DNA of 64,000 bases from Dactylorhiza incarnata. Taxonomy: Eukaryota; Streptophyta; Magnoliopsida; Asparagales; Orchidaceae. The notes beneath the pieces were generated by a model. The model did not search any database. It had not been told where the DNA came from and saw nothing but the letters and a program-made list of their open reading frames with translations. Location of the stretch: contig JAWHQI010000272.1 in the NCBI GenBank assembly GCA_033032865.1, positions 2,914,001-2,978,000 of the forward strand, read 5' to 3'. Position numbers and translations under genes: made by a program. Below are positions 32,519 through 43,863 of the stretch, piece after piece. How positions within the stretch are numbered: position 1 is the first letter of the stretch; every line of letters begins with the position of its first letter.

Positions 32519-33012
32519 TTGCAGGTAAGTTCAAGTACCAACCTCAACCAAATTTGGTACTTGGACAGTGGGTGCTAAAGGCACATGACAGGAAGGAGGT
32601 TGACATCATGGTGCAGCAATAAGCAGACCAGTGTGGCCATATCCACAGCTGAGTCAGAATTCATTGTTGTAGATTTCTCCGCATATGTATGCCCTAAGTG
32701 AGGGGGAGCATTGCTCTCTCTATGGAGAAGAAGATGGGTGTGCTAGTAAGGGGGAGCACAGCCCAGATGCTGGAAGAGCAAAAGCTCGGAATGAAGAAGA
32801 GGTCATCATGGAAGTTCTACCCTCTTATGAAGAGATGCCAAGACAAGAACCTGCAGTGGAGAAGGCAATCAATGTGGTTGAAGAGGTGGTGGAGAAAGAG
32901 GTGGCCACAGCTGTTGTGCACAATCATTGTGAATTCAACATCAATTGAGGACTACCACCTCAAGGTAAGTATCTCTACTCCTATTGATTTTAAAGAAAGT
33001 TGGTCAGCTTAA
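32519..33012 (+). pseudogene. B1 protease/RNase H/ORF3-tail mosaic
   Basis: Protease begins LQVSSSTNLNQIWYLDSGC, hits TAA, then RHMTG joins straight to RNase H (RRLTSWCSNKQTSVAISTAESEF). Integrase, RT and most of RNase H are gone; AGGA microhomology lies at the join. Next comes a stretch with two GAGGGGGAGCA-type tracts and an acidic peptide (EEVIMEVLPSYEEMP...), like an ORF3 tail. Then the next RNase H piece appears (GCTGTTGTGCACAATCATTG, matching B2 at about 61756). An ORF3-like segment therefore sits inside RNase H. Confidence 0.65.
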
Positions 33013-33512
33013 TCAGAAAAATCAGGTTCAGCTGAGCTTCAGGTTACCCTTAAATCATAAGATCAATAGATATGCTCCTAGTGAGGGGGTGCTAGAAAGG
33101 ATTGTTCAAAATGAACAAGATCAGCTATTAAAGAAAATAGTTATCAGGTTGAGGAGGAGTTGTCAAATGTTGTAGTGGTTCCCTCCCAATTCCTAAGGGA
33201 AAAATAATTGAAGAAACTAGAAAGGGGGAGATGGCCAATGTTATGTCCAATTCAGAGTAAGCCCTCTGATAAAGTTATCAGAGGTAGTGATTATGAATAA
33301 GCTTAATATTATCTAAGTTAGAAAGGGGGAGATAACCTATGAGTTAGTCAAAGCTTTACATAATCTGTCATAAGGTATCAAAGCATGCTTAAACAATGTT
33401 ATCTTAAGCAATGTTATCATGAATGCTACATAGTTCATTTTCATGATATGTTTTTATTTGGGTATGTACCTTAGCATTGGGAATGTTCTGCCTTCTTCAA
33501 ATAGCGGGAGAT
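33013..33512 (+). other. B1 3' untranslated region and polypurine tract
   Basis: Non-coding. AGAAAGGGGGAGAT occurs twice (about 33219 and 33322) as extra polypurine-like tracts. The LTR-adjacent tract is AAATAGCGGGAGAT (to 33512), with one G changed to C. Confidence 0.8.
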
Positions 33513-35547
33513 TGTTGGGAATATTGCCCTCAATATTCCTTTGATTTGAAGAGGCATCACTCTCAATGCTAAGTACAAAGTTGTATTTGATAAAGCCATA
33601 TTTCTGTAAGAAATACAGGTTCAAGTAACTCAAGAGAAAGGGCCAATCATGCTCTTAGTTCAGGAGAAATCAACTCCTAAGAGATGAAGATTTGTCTCAG
33701 CAGAACCGCTGAGACGAAGAGGCAAATCCGCTGAGACAAGCTCACTGTCTCAGCGGAACCGCTGAGAAAAGACAAGGAGCCACAGAGAAGGCATATAAGC
33801 AGATGTGCTGCAGACAGGAGAATCCGTTGAGACGACAGTCTGTCTCAGCGGATCCGCTGAGACGGGAAAGTAGCAGCCGCTGAGACGAGGACAGATGCCG
33901 CTGAGAAGTAGCAAAGATACGCTGAGACCTGGCGTGTTCGTCGAACGCAGAACACAGTCCGTCGACCACTGAGACGAGATAGAAGAAACAGCTGAAAATT
34001 GACGTGTTCGTTGAATGCAGAACACAGTCTGTCGACCGCTGAGACGAGATAGAAGAAACATCTGATAATTGGCATGTTCGTCGAACGCAGAACACAGTTC
34101 GTCGAACGCTGAGACGAGATAGAAGAATCAGCTGAGATCTGGCGTGTTCGTCGAACTCAGAAGGCAGTTCGTCAAACGCACACAGAAAGGAAGAAACAGC
34201 TGAGAGTTGGCGTGTTCGTCGAACTCAGAAGGTAGTTCGTCGAACGCAGACAGAAAGGAAGAATCAGCTAAGAATTGGGCAAGATCATCGAACGCAGAGT
34301 TTGGCGAGTTCGTCGACCGCAGAGTTTGGCAAGATCGTCGAACGCAGAGTATGGCGAGTTCGTCGACCGCAAAGTTTGGCAAGATCGTCGAACACAGTAT
34401 GGCGAGTTCGTCGAACGCAGATTGCGAGTTCTGCTCGTGGCGCAAGCTGTAGAAATGGCAGTATGGGGTCCACCAGTCTCTCCCATACTTGTCAGAAGGT
34501 CGGCTAAGAACCGTTGAAGATCAGAGATGTATAAAAGAAGAAGTTATGGCAACTTTGAAAGGGTCGGTCGCGTACAAAACAAATAAGAGACTGTTCCATT
34601 GACGGCCAGTGTTCTCCTCACTCTCCTCTTGCTCACTGTACAAGAAAGAAGATACTGAGAGAGAAAGTAAGCTCCTTTACAAGAAGGAGCAAGGAGATCT
34701 TCCAACCATCATCTAAAGAGGAAGATCAGGTTGTAGATGCCATCAACATCTCCAGCTACAAGGAAACACCATGTGTGCAGGAACTACAAGGGACTTCAAC
34801 TGCTGTCTGCTGTAGTAAGATTTAAACTCATTTGTGTGTAGGGCTTAACATCCAGAGCTGTAGGACCATTGGTCTGAGTTGTAGGAACCTGAGGGTTCTG
34901 AGTTGTAGGGCTTAAAAGCCTGAGTTGTAGGGCTGAAGGCCTGAGCTGTAGGAGGAGGATTCCTCTGATTTGTAGGACCTAGAAGGGGTCTGAGTTGTAG
35001 GATCAGGAGCTAATCTGAGGTAGTGTTGTTTAGCCTGAGTTGTAGGCCATTATTGCCTGAGATGTAGGAGGAGGATTCCTCTGAGGTAGGATCTGGAAGG
35101 GGTCTGAGCTGTAGGATTAGGAGTTGATCTAAGGTAGGGCTGTTTAGCCTGAGGTAGGGTTGTTTAGCCTGAGTTGTAGGACCTGTTGTGGTCTGAGTTG
35201 TAGGATCAGTGGATGATCTGAGGTAGGGCAGTTTAGCCTGAGGTAGGGTTTGGAAAAACCTGAGAGATCCTGAGGGATCTGTGTTGTAAGCTCTTGGAGC
35301 TGAGTTGGAGGAGTTGGCCCTGTCTAACACACTGTTAGAAGGGTGAAGGGGGAAAGTGGACTACCCAAAGACACACTGTCTTTGGGGAACCACTATAAAT
35401 TCTTGTGTGCTTTCTGTGTTTGTTGATTTGCTTAAACTAACTCAGAAATCAGCTAGGGTACTTAGAGGAAAAATAAAAGAAACCTATTCACCCCCCCCCC
35501 CCCCCCCCCCTCTAGGTGATTTAGACTACAACCGGTATAAACTTACA
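33513..35547 (+). repeat. B1 3' LTR (2035 bp)
   Basis: Starts TGTTGGGAATATTGCC and ends AACTTACA, followed by the target duplicate CCTTC. It keeps TATAAAAG at 34530-34537. A 22-bp perfect palindrome (arms GTCTCAGCGGA / TCCGCTGAGAC) lies at about 33842-33863. The C tract is 20 nt (35491-35510), seven longer than in the 5' LTR. Confidence 0.93.
34530..34537 (+). promoter_or_regulatory. B1 3' LTR TATA box
   Basis: TATAAAAG, about 100 bp downstream of the last 25-bp repeat. The same box stands in B2 at 37235-37242. Confidence 0.75.
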
Positions 35548-35756
35548 CCTTCTGCCATCTACAGGGTGTTGTGCATCATGGTTTAAAGCTAAATGCACGC
35601 TTCTTTGACCTATGTTTGTAAAGATGTTAACTTTTTGTTCATACTCATTTTGTTTTATATATTTTGAAAAATAATTGTGGTTTATATGAAATATAGGAAA
35701 ATTTTAATGGCAGACCTACTTTGGATATTGTCAGACCACCCAAATCTTAAAAAATT
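35548..35756 (+). pseudogene. CDPK-related kinase remnant, right piece
   Basis: After the CCTTC duplicate the frame continues CHLQGVVHHGLK. This is the catalytic loop CHLQGVVHRDLK with Arg to His and the catalytic Asp to Gly. An intron-like AT-rich stretch follows, then TTTGGATATTGTCAGACCA near 35720, which resembles the DFGLSD(F)VRP codons of the next exon with an extra base. It is inactive by sequence. It ends where G2 starts. Confidence 0.55.
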
Positions 35757-36764
35757 TGTAACACCTCCCATGCATTGACTATATAATATAGGTCCGGTCG
35801 GGACCCCACGGCATATAATCGCCACAACTTTAGTATTAAAAAAATGATATCGATCTAACCATCTCAAAACTCAGAACAAACACAGCGGAAACATTAAATA
35901 AACCATAGAAGTTGTCCGCATCTACATAAGAGTACCATGGCCTTAGGGCCTTACAAAACCCATACTCAAGTCACCACAACAAGGCATAGAAAATGTCCAA
36001 AAGATCATAACAATCCTAAGCAACCTCCGCGTGCAAGCCAGAATAAGTGAGGACATCATAGTCAAACAGGAAAGCAAGAAAAGTGCACTTCAAGAAGCTT
36101 AGGCTTTTTTGGCCGGCGAGCTAGGTACAGCATGCGATCCTTGTCCTGCATCCAAATCACAAAGAGTGGTATAATGAGGGTCAGCTTTGGCTGACCAACA
36201 ACGGTGTAATAACACCCCTCCTCCTGGCCGTCCTAGCGGACCCCGGAGAACTACATCACCCTGCAAGTCAGCAGTTTGTATGCAAATGTAATAAATGATA
36301 ATAACATAAAAATGACAGTCATGAGTGTCACAAGCATCATCCACGTTTCTATGTTGAGCAAATAAAGTAAGGGGCCTAATAATGCATCATGTATGCAAAC
36401 CTGGGTATCACCCAAGGCGCCCTATGGCGTGTATGCTTCTAACATAACAACACACATCATCATTTCACAACAAACCAAGGGTACTTATCATTTCCCCACG
36501 GGCGTGCAAGCCCAAGGCCAAGAACTCCATTGAGACCTCACCCCATACATGGCTCATATTACCAACGGGCGCATCAGCATACTTGTTCTCGCCAAAATCA
36601 CTTAGCCAAAAGCCAAGAACTCCACTGAGACCTCACCCCTTGCATGGCTCATCTTGCCAACGGTCGCATCAGCATACTTGTTCTCGTCAGTTAGCCCAAA
36701 AGGGCATTTGTCTTGTCGGGACACTCTCCCCACATGAATCCAAGCATTCACGGGCTAGCCAGCT
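35757..36764 (-). repeat. G2: gypsy LTR fragment related to G1
   Basis: TGTAACACC at 35757 is the minus-strand LTR end. AGGTCCGGTCGGGACCCCAC, AGCGGAAACATTAAATAAACCAT and GGCCTTAGGGCCTTAC match the reverse complement of the last part of the G1 LTR. About 1 kb remains before B2 interrupts it. The rest may lie beyond B2, outside the window. Confidence 0.8.
36513..36705. repeat. Tandem duplication in G2 (about 90 bp, two copies)
   Basis: GCCAAGAACTCCA(T/C)TGAG, CTCACCCC, ATGGCTCAT and GCATCAGCATACTTGTTCTC occur twice in the same order, about 94 bp apart. Confidence 0.85.
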
Positions 36765-38021
36765 TTTTGGGAAAATGACCCTCAATGTTCCCTTGATTTG
36801 AAGAAGCCTCACACTCAATGTTAAGTACAAGTTGTATTTGATAAACCCCATTTTATCTCATGACCATGCAGGGTTAGGTCATACCAATGTGTGAAGTAAG
36901 CTTAGTAGGTTTGCTGTCAAAACTGCTGAGACAAGCTCTCAGTCTCAGCTGAACCGCTGAGACAAGGCCTATGGCCGCTGAGAAGGTGTCTGGGCCAGCT
37001 GAGATGCAAATAGAAGAAAATCGCTGAGACAACTGTCCGTCTCAGCGGATCCGCTGGGACGGGACAGAAGAATCCACTGAGACTGGAAGCTGTCTCAGCC
37101 CAACCGCTGAGACAGATTCAAATGGTCTGGCGGGTTTTGCTTTTGGCGCAAGCTGCAGAAAAGCAAGATATGGTATTCTAATCTTGTCCATGTTGTGTCA
37201 GGGGACATCTAATTGTCGTTGGAGATCATTTGTGTATAAAAGAATAAATTAGGGCTTTGTAAAGCTCCCTCACTCACTCTCACTAAAAGAAGAACAAGAT
37301 TACTGTTCCATTGATGGCAGCAAAGAAAGCTCTCACATCCTGTTTCCTGAAGTTGCAAGGAGAGAATAGATTGTTCCTCTTGATCAACTCAAGATAGAGC
37401 AAGTAGATCCTCACTCTTTCTCTGAAGAAAAGGGTCAGAAGAATCAAAGTTGAGCCCATTGGACTCATCCCAGATTCAAGACTGCTACAGCAGTTGTTCA
37501 ACAACAGAAGACCAAGGCTTGACCTCTTTCATCCTCTGATTATATTCATTTATTATAAACTTTGTAGAAACTTAATAGTTCTGAGATTATAGGGCATCTT
37601 TGCCTGAGATTGTAGGGTTGTTTGGCCTAAGTAGTAGAGATGAGAGGTCAGCTTGAGTGTAGGATCTTTGGGAGATCTGAGGTAGGGTTGTTGAGCCTGA
37701 GGTAGGGCTATTGAGCCTGAGGTAGGGTTTGGGAAAACCTGTGAGATCCTGAGGGATCTGTGTTGTAAGCTCTTGGAGCTGAGTTTGGAGGTGTTGGCCT
37801 TTTCTAACCCATTGTTAGAAAGGTGAAGGGGGAAAGAGGACTACTCAAGACACCCTGTCTTGAGGAACCTCTATAAACCTTTGTGTGTTTTCTGGGTGCT
37901 TGATACTTAACTAACCTAAAATCAAAAAACAGCTAGGTTAAAGTCTAAACAAACCTATTCACCCCCCCCCCCCCCCCCCACCCCTCTAGGTGACTAAGAC
38001 TACATCCTAACTAAACTATCA
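36765..38021 (+). repeat. B2 5' LTR (1257 bp)
   Basis: The start is decayed to TTTTGGGAAAATGACC against TGTTGGGAATATTGCC in B1; the end is AACTATCA. It is shorter than the B1 LTRs because it lacks the 70-bp and 25-bp arrays. It keeps CTCAGC/GCTGAG motifs (36935-37110) with a one-mismatch 22-bp palindrome near 37041, TATAAAAG (37235-37242), GCCTGAGGTAGG repeats and an 18-nt C tract (37962-37979). Confidence 0.9.
37235..37242 (+). promoter_or_regulatory. B2 LTR TATA box
   Basis: TATAAAAG downstream of the CAGCGG palindromes, at the same place as in the B1 3' LTR. Confidence 0.75.
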
Positions 38022-38039
38022 AGTGGTATCAGAGACAGG
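38022..38039 (+). other. B2 primer binding site
   Basis: AGTGGTATCAGAGACAGG directly after the LTR end, complementary to the initiator-Met tRNA 3' end. Confidence 0.92.
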
Positions 38040-38102
38040 TTGGTCAAGAAAGACATAACTATCTGACCAGATCCTATAAAGGAGTAGTCACATCTCAATC
38101 CA

Positions 38103-39950
38103 ATGGCCTCCATTGGATTGCAGAAGGAGATGGGATCCATGAAGTTGCCCATATGCAACAAAGAAAACTTTGGCATATGGAAGCAAAGGGTTAGATTGTT
38201 TATGGAAGCATCTGACCTAAGGATCTACATCACAGTAAAACAAGGGCCTTTCACTTTTCAAACTGCCTCCACCAAAGATCCAACAAGGAGAGTGACCAAA
38301 GCTTTCAATGACTTGACCAAGGATGAACTTGCATTGTTCACTATGGATAAAAGAGCTCAAAACATAATTGTTAATGCAATAGATGACTCAACATTTCAGA
38401 ACTTAGTACACTGCACAACTGCCAAGGAAATGTGGAATACACTGGTGGTGTATATGGAAGGGACAGCTGAGGTGAGGGATGATAGAAAATCACTCCTCAA
38501 CCAAGAATATGAAGCTTTCAGGCAGCTGAGCCAGGAAAGCATTTCTATTTGCTATAAAAGGTTCTTTAGGATAGTCAATGAACTAAGAACCTATGAAAGA
38601 GTGTTCAGTGAGTGTGACCTTAATGATAAGTTCCTTAGATCTCTAACTAGAGACTGGGACACAAAAATTTGTGCCATCAGGGAAGTGGCCAAGCTTGGTG
38701 AGACCCCTACTCATACACTGTTTGGGAAGCTGCTCTCTTATGAGATGCAGCTATCAGCAAGAAAGTAAGAAGACACTTCAACAAGGGATCATGCAAGGGA
38801 GAGATCTGTGGCTCTCAAGGCTGACAGCTCCAAGAAGAGCAAGGCCAGAATGGTGTCTCCTCCAAGAAAGAGTGCTGAATCAGATAAGTCTCAGAACAGC
38901 ACTTCAGACAGCTCTTCATCTGATGAGGAGTTTGTTGCCTTCTCAAGGCAGTTCAAGAAGATGATGAGGAGGATGCAGTGGAAGAATAAGCTCTCCTCCT
39001 CACACTCCAAGAAAGACCATAGCAAATCTGAAAGGCAGCACCCAAAGGGTGACAGGTATGATTCTAAATCTAGTAAACATGTTTCAAATAACATCATTTG
39101 TTATTGTTACAGCAAGCCTGGACATGTCATAGCTGATTGTCCAATCAAACGAAAGGAAATGGGTGATAAGAAACATCACCACCATAAGGATAGGAAGGGG
39201 GAAAAATCATTCCTAGCAAAGAAAGGAAAAAGCTGGAGTGAATCTGATTCCTTATCCTCAGATTCAGATGCTGAAGAATAAGTCTATATTGGGTTGTTTG
39301 CAGCAGAAAAGGAAGATGATTGTCCTGCTGCCAAAATTGGAATCATGGCCTCTCTATCACATTCAGAGAGTGATATAGAGGAGGATGAAGAGGACAATGT
39401 TCATCTAGGCCTCATGGCCATCACTGATGAGGAGGACAGTCAGAACAACTCTGACAATGAACAGGTATTAATTCACTCCATCTCCTCTTCTGATTATGAG
39501 ACAAGCCCAGAATCTGAAACACCTTCATCAATTGGTGGAAGTGATTCAGAATCTGAGGAAGATGTCAATAAATTGATTGGCAAGTATGGTGCTCTCTTGG
39601 AAGCTCTGAAAAAGAGCAAGAAGCTGGCCAAGAGGCAAGCCCAAGATTGCTTCCCTTAAGATGGATAAGAAAGAGTGCACTGAGTCACCCTCCATGGTGG
39701 CTCAGATGAGTAGACAAATAAGCCATCTTAAGGGAATAACAATTGTGCATTTAAGCACCATATCCCAAAAGAACAAGGTCATCAAAGACCTTGAGGAGAA
39801 GCTTGTGAAAGAAAAGGGCCTAGTGGCTCAATTCTCCAAGCCCAAATCTGTGCTTCCTATTATTGACACATTTTCTTCTCAAGCCAATAGGAGAGCACTA
39901 TGGTTCAATAAAATGGAAGTTGGAGAAGGGAGTGGAGAAAAGAGCAAGGT
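38103..39950 (+). pseudogene. B2 Gag, part 1 (before A3)
   Basis: Start MASIGLQKEMGSMKLPICNKENFGIWK at 38103. One frame continues to 39659 with TAA at 38766-38768 and 39279-39281, then a shift to the next frame (39661 on). Domains: capsid (about residues 15-220), Ser-rich linker, first zinc knuckle CYCYSKPGHVIADC with its second Cys changed to Tyr, a His/Lys-rich part, an acidic region (SDIEEDEEDN) and a coiled coil. It reaches GEGSGEKSK and is cut by A3 at 39950. Confidence 0.9.
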
Positions 39951-41684
39951 TGTTGGAACAACCCTATTACTGATTTTGGCTAGGATCACTATCTGTTGAC
40001 TAGGATAAAGTTGACCCCAATGTATAGTCAAGGGTTTAGGCTGTTAGAACTCAAGAAAATATTCAGGTTCTCCGTTCGACGAACGGCTTGCTCTCTGCGT
40101 TCGACGAACGGCTTACACTCTGCGTTCGACGAATGGCTTACTTCCGTCTTAGCGTCTCAGCATCTCAGCGTCTCAGCGGTTGTTGAACCTCATCTCAGCG
40201 GTCGACGAACAGTCTCAGCGGCTCAGCGGTCAACAAAATTATTCAGTCTCAGCGGTCGACGATTTTGCTCAGTTCAGCGGTCGATGAATTTGTTGAGATC
40301 GACGAACTCAGCTCTGCGTTCGAAGAATAAGTATCAGATGTTCAGATCGACGAAAGATCTTCTCAGCTCAACTAATTCAACTCTTCCAGCCAGATTCAGT
40401 TGAGGTCGACGAACTCAACATTGTGTTCGACGAAAATCTTGAGATCGACGAAAATTCTTGAGATCGACGAATTCTTATTTCAGTTCAGAACTTCAAAGGA
40501 TTATTTTATTTCATTCTCTGAACACAGATCTCTCATCAGCAACGGCTCTTTTATATCATATAAGTAAGGATTATATCTTTCCTTTTATTATTTTGAGAAT
40601 ATAGTCATTGACATTTAGTTGAAAAGGACTGTTCATGGAAAAGGAAAAAGGTAAATGGCGTATCAGATCTACAGTACATGATATATCTCTTCAGAATATT
40701 ATATTCCTTAATTTAAGGGATTTGCATTTAAAAATCTGTCAGAGATTTCAAAAAGAAAAGGAAGAAGATATACATTATTATTATTTACATAACATATTAC
40801 AGAATAACAGTACAGCAAGATAGAAAAGAAGAGATCAGTCGACAGAGAAGAATAATATTCTTCAGAAAGTTACAGGAAGAAGAAAGAACAAAGTTTAACA
40901 GATCATCTTCTTCTTCCTCAAGCAGCATTCATACACTGAGAACATCAACATTATTCTCTCGGTTTTTGCTGCAAGATCAGATCTTCAAAAGAGCAACAAA
41001 TACTCTGAGAAACATTTCTCTCAGATTTATCAGCTATCAGGAAGAGAAAGGAAGATCTATTTTCAAGTGAAAGCTCCAGCCATCTACTGTCAACAATTTT
41101 ATATCAGACAGAGGAGCTTTACATCATCAAATCCATTAGAGTCTTCTCTCAGATTATTGACAAAGAAGAACATCTAAACCCCTTCTTATCCCATCTTGTG
41201 CAGGGTTATAACTCCCTTCAAAAGTTAACCCCTTGGTGACAGGTCACCTGAACAAAAACTTGTAGTTGGGTTAGAGCACCTGATCAAAAGCTCACTTGGT
41301 GTGTGGACACCTGAACAAAAACCCATTGGTGATAGGGCACCTGATCAAATACCTAGTGGATCCTACCAAGTGTGGTAGAAGAGTAGACGTACCTAGGTTT
41401 ATTGGGGAACTACTATAAAAATCCTTGTGTCTCTGTGTTGTGATTTTCTGTATTGTTGTGCTATGTGCTCTCTTTGTGTTTGCTTTTATTACTCACTCAG
41501 TACACAAATATATATCACTATTTTAATTCCGCTATAAAATTAAGTGAAAAGTTTTTAATACTCTATTCACCCCCCCCCCCACCCACCCTCTAGATTAAAT
41601 CTAAGATCTAACCTCACCTTCAATTGGTATCAAAGCGTGGTTGATTATATCAATCACTTTCAACTGATATCAATTGCACTTTCA
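39951..41684 (+). repeat. A3 5' LTR (1734 bp)
   Basis: Starts TGTTGGAACAACCC and ends TTGCACTTTCA. U3 (40075-40465) has about 15 TTCGACGAA-like and CTCAGCGG motifs. 41220-41360 has four CACCTGA(A/T)CAAA repeats. The C tract is 11 nt (41570-41580). 41623-41636 is ATTGGTATCAAAGC, a primer-site copy inside the LTR. The true end is fixed by the AAGGT duplication at the other LTR. Confidence 0.93.
41623..41640 (+). other. Decoy primer-site copy inside A3 LTR
   Basis: ATTGGTATCAAAGCGTGG lies 62 bp before the real primer site (41685, ATTGGTATCAGAGGGTGG). It also occurs in the A3 3' LTR (49703-49720), where it cannot be a primer site, so it belongs to the LTR. A2 has the equivalent at 20030. Confidence 0.85.
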
Positions 41685-41702
41685 ATTGGTATCAGAGGGT
41701 GG
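41685..41702 (+). other. A3 primer binding site
   Basis: ATTGGTATCAGAGGGTGG starts right at the LTR end as defined by the 3' LTR and target duplication; TGGTATCAGAG pairs with initiator-Met tRNA. Confidence 0.9.
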
Positions 41703-41791
41703 TTGATTTTTTACAGGCTAACACCTGAATCATAAAGATCAATTAGATCTTAATTTATTTTAGAATTTTATTTTCCTTTTGTTAAAAACTC

Positions 41792-43861
41792 ATGGCACAG
41801 AACAAAGAATATTCTAGCACAAGACCTCCTATGTGCAATCTCAATAAGTTTGCACTATGGAAAGCAAGGATTAGATTGTACATGAATTCTATTGATGAGG
41901 AAATTTTTAATGTTATTTTGTCAGGACCTCTAGCTCCTACAGCAACAACTAGTGCTCAAACCACAACTAACAATAATGTTGTTCCACCACTTGAGTGGAC
42001 AGAAGCACAGAAGAAGCAAAGAAGTGCAAATGCCAAAGCCATGAACATATTGGCACAAACAATGTCAGATGACATTTTCCAAAGAGTTGTGGAATGCACT
42101 TCTGCAAGAGAAATATGGATCTCACTCAACAATATGGTTGAAGGATCGGCAGATGAAAGAAAGGACAGAAGATCCCACCTCATTTCTCAATATGAGAATT
42201 TCAAAAAGGGAGAATCTGAGACAGTTGATGATATGTATAACAGGCTCAGCCTCATAATCAATGAGCTGAAGACCTTGGACAAAGTGATCTACATCACTGA
42301 GATAAATGATAAGATCCTAATGTGCTTCCCCAGCACATGGGACTCTAGGATCTGGCCAATCAAGGAAGCCAGAAGCCTTAATGAGATCTCCACTGAGACC
42401 TTGTTAGGCAAACTCAAATCCTATGAGCAGCTTATCAAATCTAGAGAAGCTGAACCATCCACCTCATCTCCAGCATCCAAGAATGAGAAGAGTATAGCTT
42501 TCCAAGCTACTGAAGAAGAAGAAAAGGATCCAGGAGATATGGAGTTCATGAGCCTTCTTGCCAAAAGTTTCTACAAGATGGCTAGAAAGGACTTCAGAAA
42601 GAAAGATTCCAGATCAAGAGAAAAGCCAAGGTATGATAAATCAAGTTCTAAAGAAATTATTTGTTATGGCTGTAGGAAACCTGGACACATTCTGCCAGAG
42701 TGTCCAGAGAATCAGAAGAAGGAGAAGAGAAAAGAAAAGGAAGATTGAAGACACTCCAGCAAGTCTTCCTCCCACAAGCACAAGCATAAGGGAAGAGGAT
42801 TTGTAGTTGAAACTTGGAGTGAGACTGAGTCAGAGTCTTCATCCAGTTCTTCTGATGATGAAGAAGAATCAAAGGAGAATGATCAGTGCTTGATGGACAT
42901 TTATGACTCAAGCAGTGAGTCAGTAAGTGCATCTTCATCCAGCTCTTCTGATGATGAAGATGATGAAGAAGAAAAGAATTTATGCATAATGGCTATCAAT
43001 GTCTCAGCAAACAACTGAGATGAAGAAGAATCAGAATCAGAAGCTAACAATGATGCTGATCAGGTAATCTCTAATTTCGATTTCAATTCAATTGAATTCA
43101 AAGATGAATTCAAGGTTCTTTGCTTAGACTTAATAAAATCTGAGAAGGAAATAATCACTCTCAGAAATAAGCTTGCTGAAATGAACAAATTAAGTGAAGA
43201 TAATGTTATTCTTAAGAAATAATTGGCTGCCTCTAGAGAACATATTATTCTCATTGAGAATAAGCTATCTGGGGCTAAGAAATTTGAAGAATCCCTAAAT
43301 GGGAGAAGCATCAAACTGATGGACATTACAAGCACAGTAAATGCCAGATTAAGTGGCAAACTGGGCTTGGGTACATCATCAAGTGAGCCTCCTCTGATTA
43401 AGAAAAACATACTTTCTACACCTATAAAATTCATTTCTGCCAAGAGCAAAGAGGTTGTAGATGTAAATAAAAACATTTCAAGTAAGGCTGTTAAGAATAA
43501 AGGAATTCAGCAGAATTCGTCGAACGGAGATTGACGAAATCAGACGAATTCGTCGAACGGAGATCGACGGACTCTAAAGACAGATTTCCTGTATAGTCAT
43601 TATTCGAACGGCGCTCGACGAAAGCACATCCATTCATCGAACGGCGATCGACGAACTCAGCCCAGTTCGTCGCACAGCAAATATACAGAAAATCTGAAAA
43701 ATCCTTATTCTTCACAAACTTTCAATCCTTTCACTGAATGGATAATACCTCCAAGGAGATATCATCCACAGGGTTATAAGGATCAACTTGAAATGTCTTT
43801 TATTTCAGAGTTTTGTGGTAATACAAAAGGACCCAAGGTAGTCTGGGTCAAAAACAACTAG
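41792..43861 (+). pseudogene. A3 Gag with four or more stops
   Basis: Start MAQNKEYSSTRPPMCNLNKFALWKARIRLYM at 41792. The first 318 codons are open: capsid domain to about residue 225, then an intact CCHC knuckle CYGCRKPGHILPEC at 291-304. The same frame continues past TGA (42746-42748), TGA near 43016 and TAA near 43220 through acidic SSSSSDDEEE parts and a coiled coil to about 43534. It then enters a hairpin array (43516-43655) and ends KVVWVKNN and TAG (43859-43861). Removing the array region would be needed to link the last part. Confidence 0.88.
43516..43655 (+). repeat. Hairpin array inside A3 gag 3' region
   Basis: Four units: 43516-43538 (TTCGTCGA/TTGACGAA), 43549-43571 (TTCGTCGA/TCGACGGA), 43601-43622 (shortened left arm) and 43633-43655 (TTCATCGA/TCGACGAA). 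Loops are ACGGAGA or ACGGCGA. They are the same units as in the RNase H-ORF3 spacer and they break the gag frame. Confidence 0.88.
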
Positions 43862-43863
43862 TT

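Larger units (their letters stand above)
27882..35547 (+). mobile_element. B1: family B Sirevirus-like copia (7.7 kb)
   Basis: Complete boundaries: two LTRs of 2031 and 2035 bp and a perfect 5-bp target duplication CCTTC (27877-27881 and 35548-35552), inserted in a kinase exon remnant. The interior has the primer site and a decayed Gag. Pol is almost wholly deleted: protease joins directly to RNase H. It cannot move without help from another element. Confidence 0.93.
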
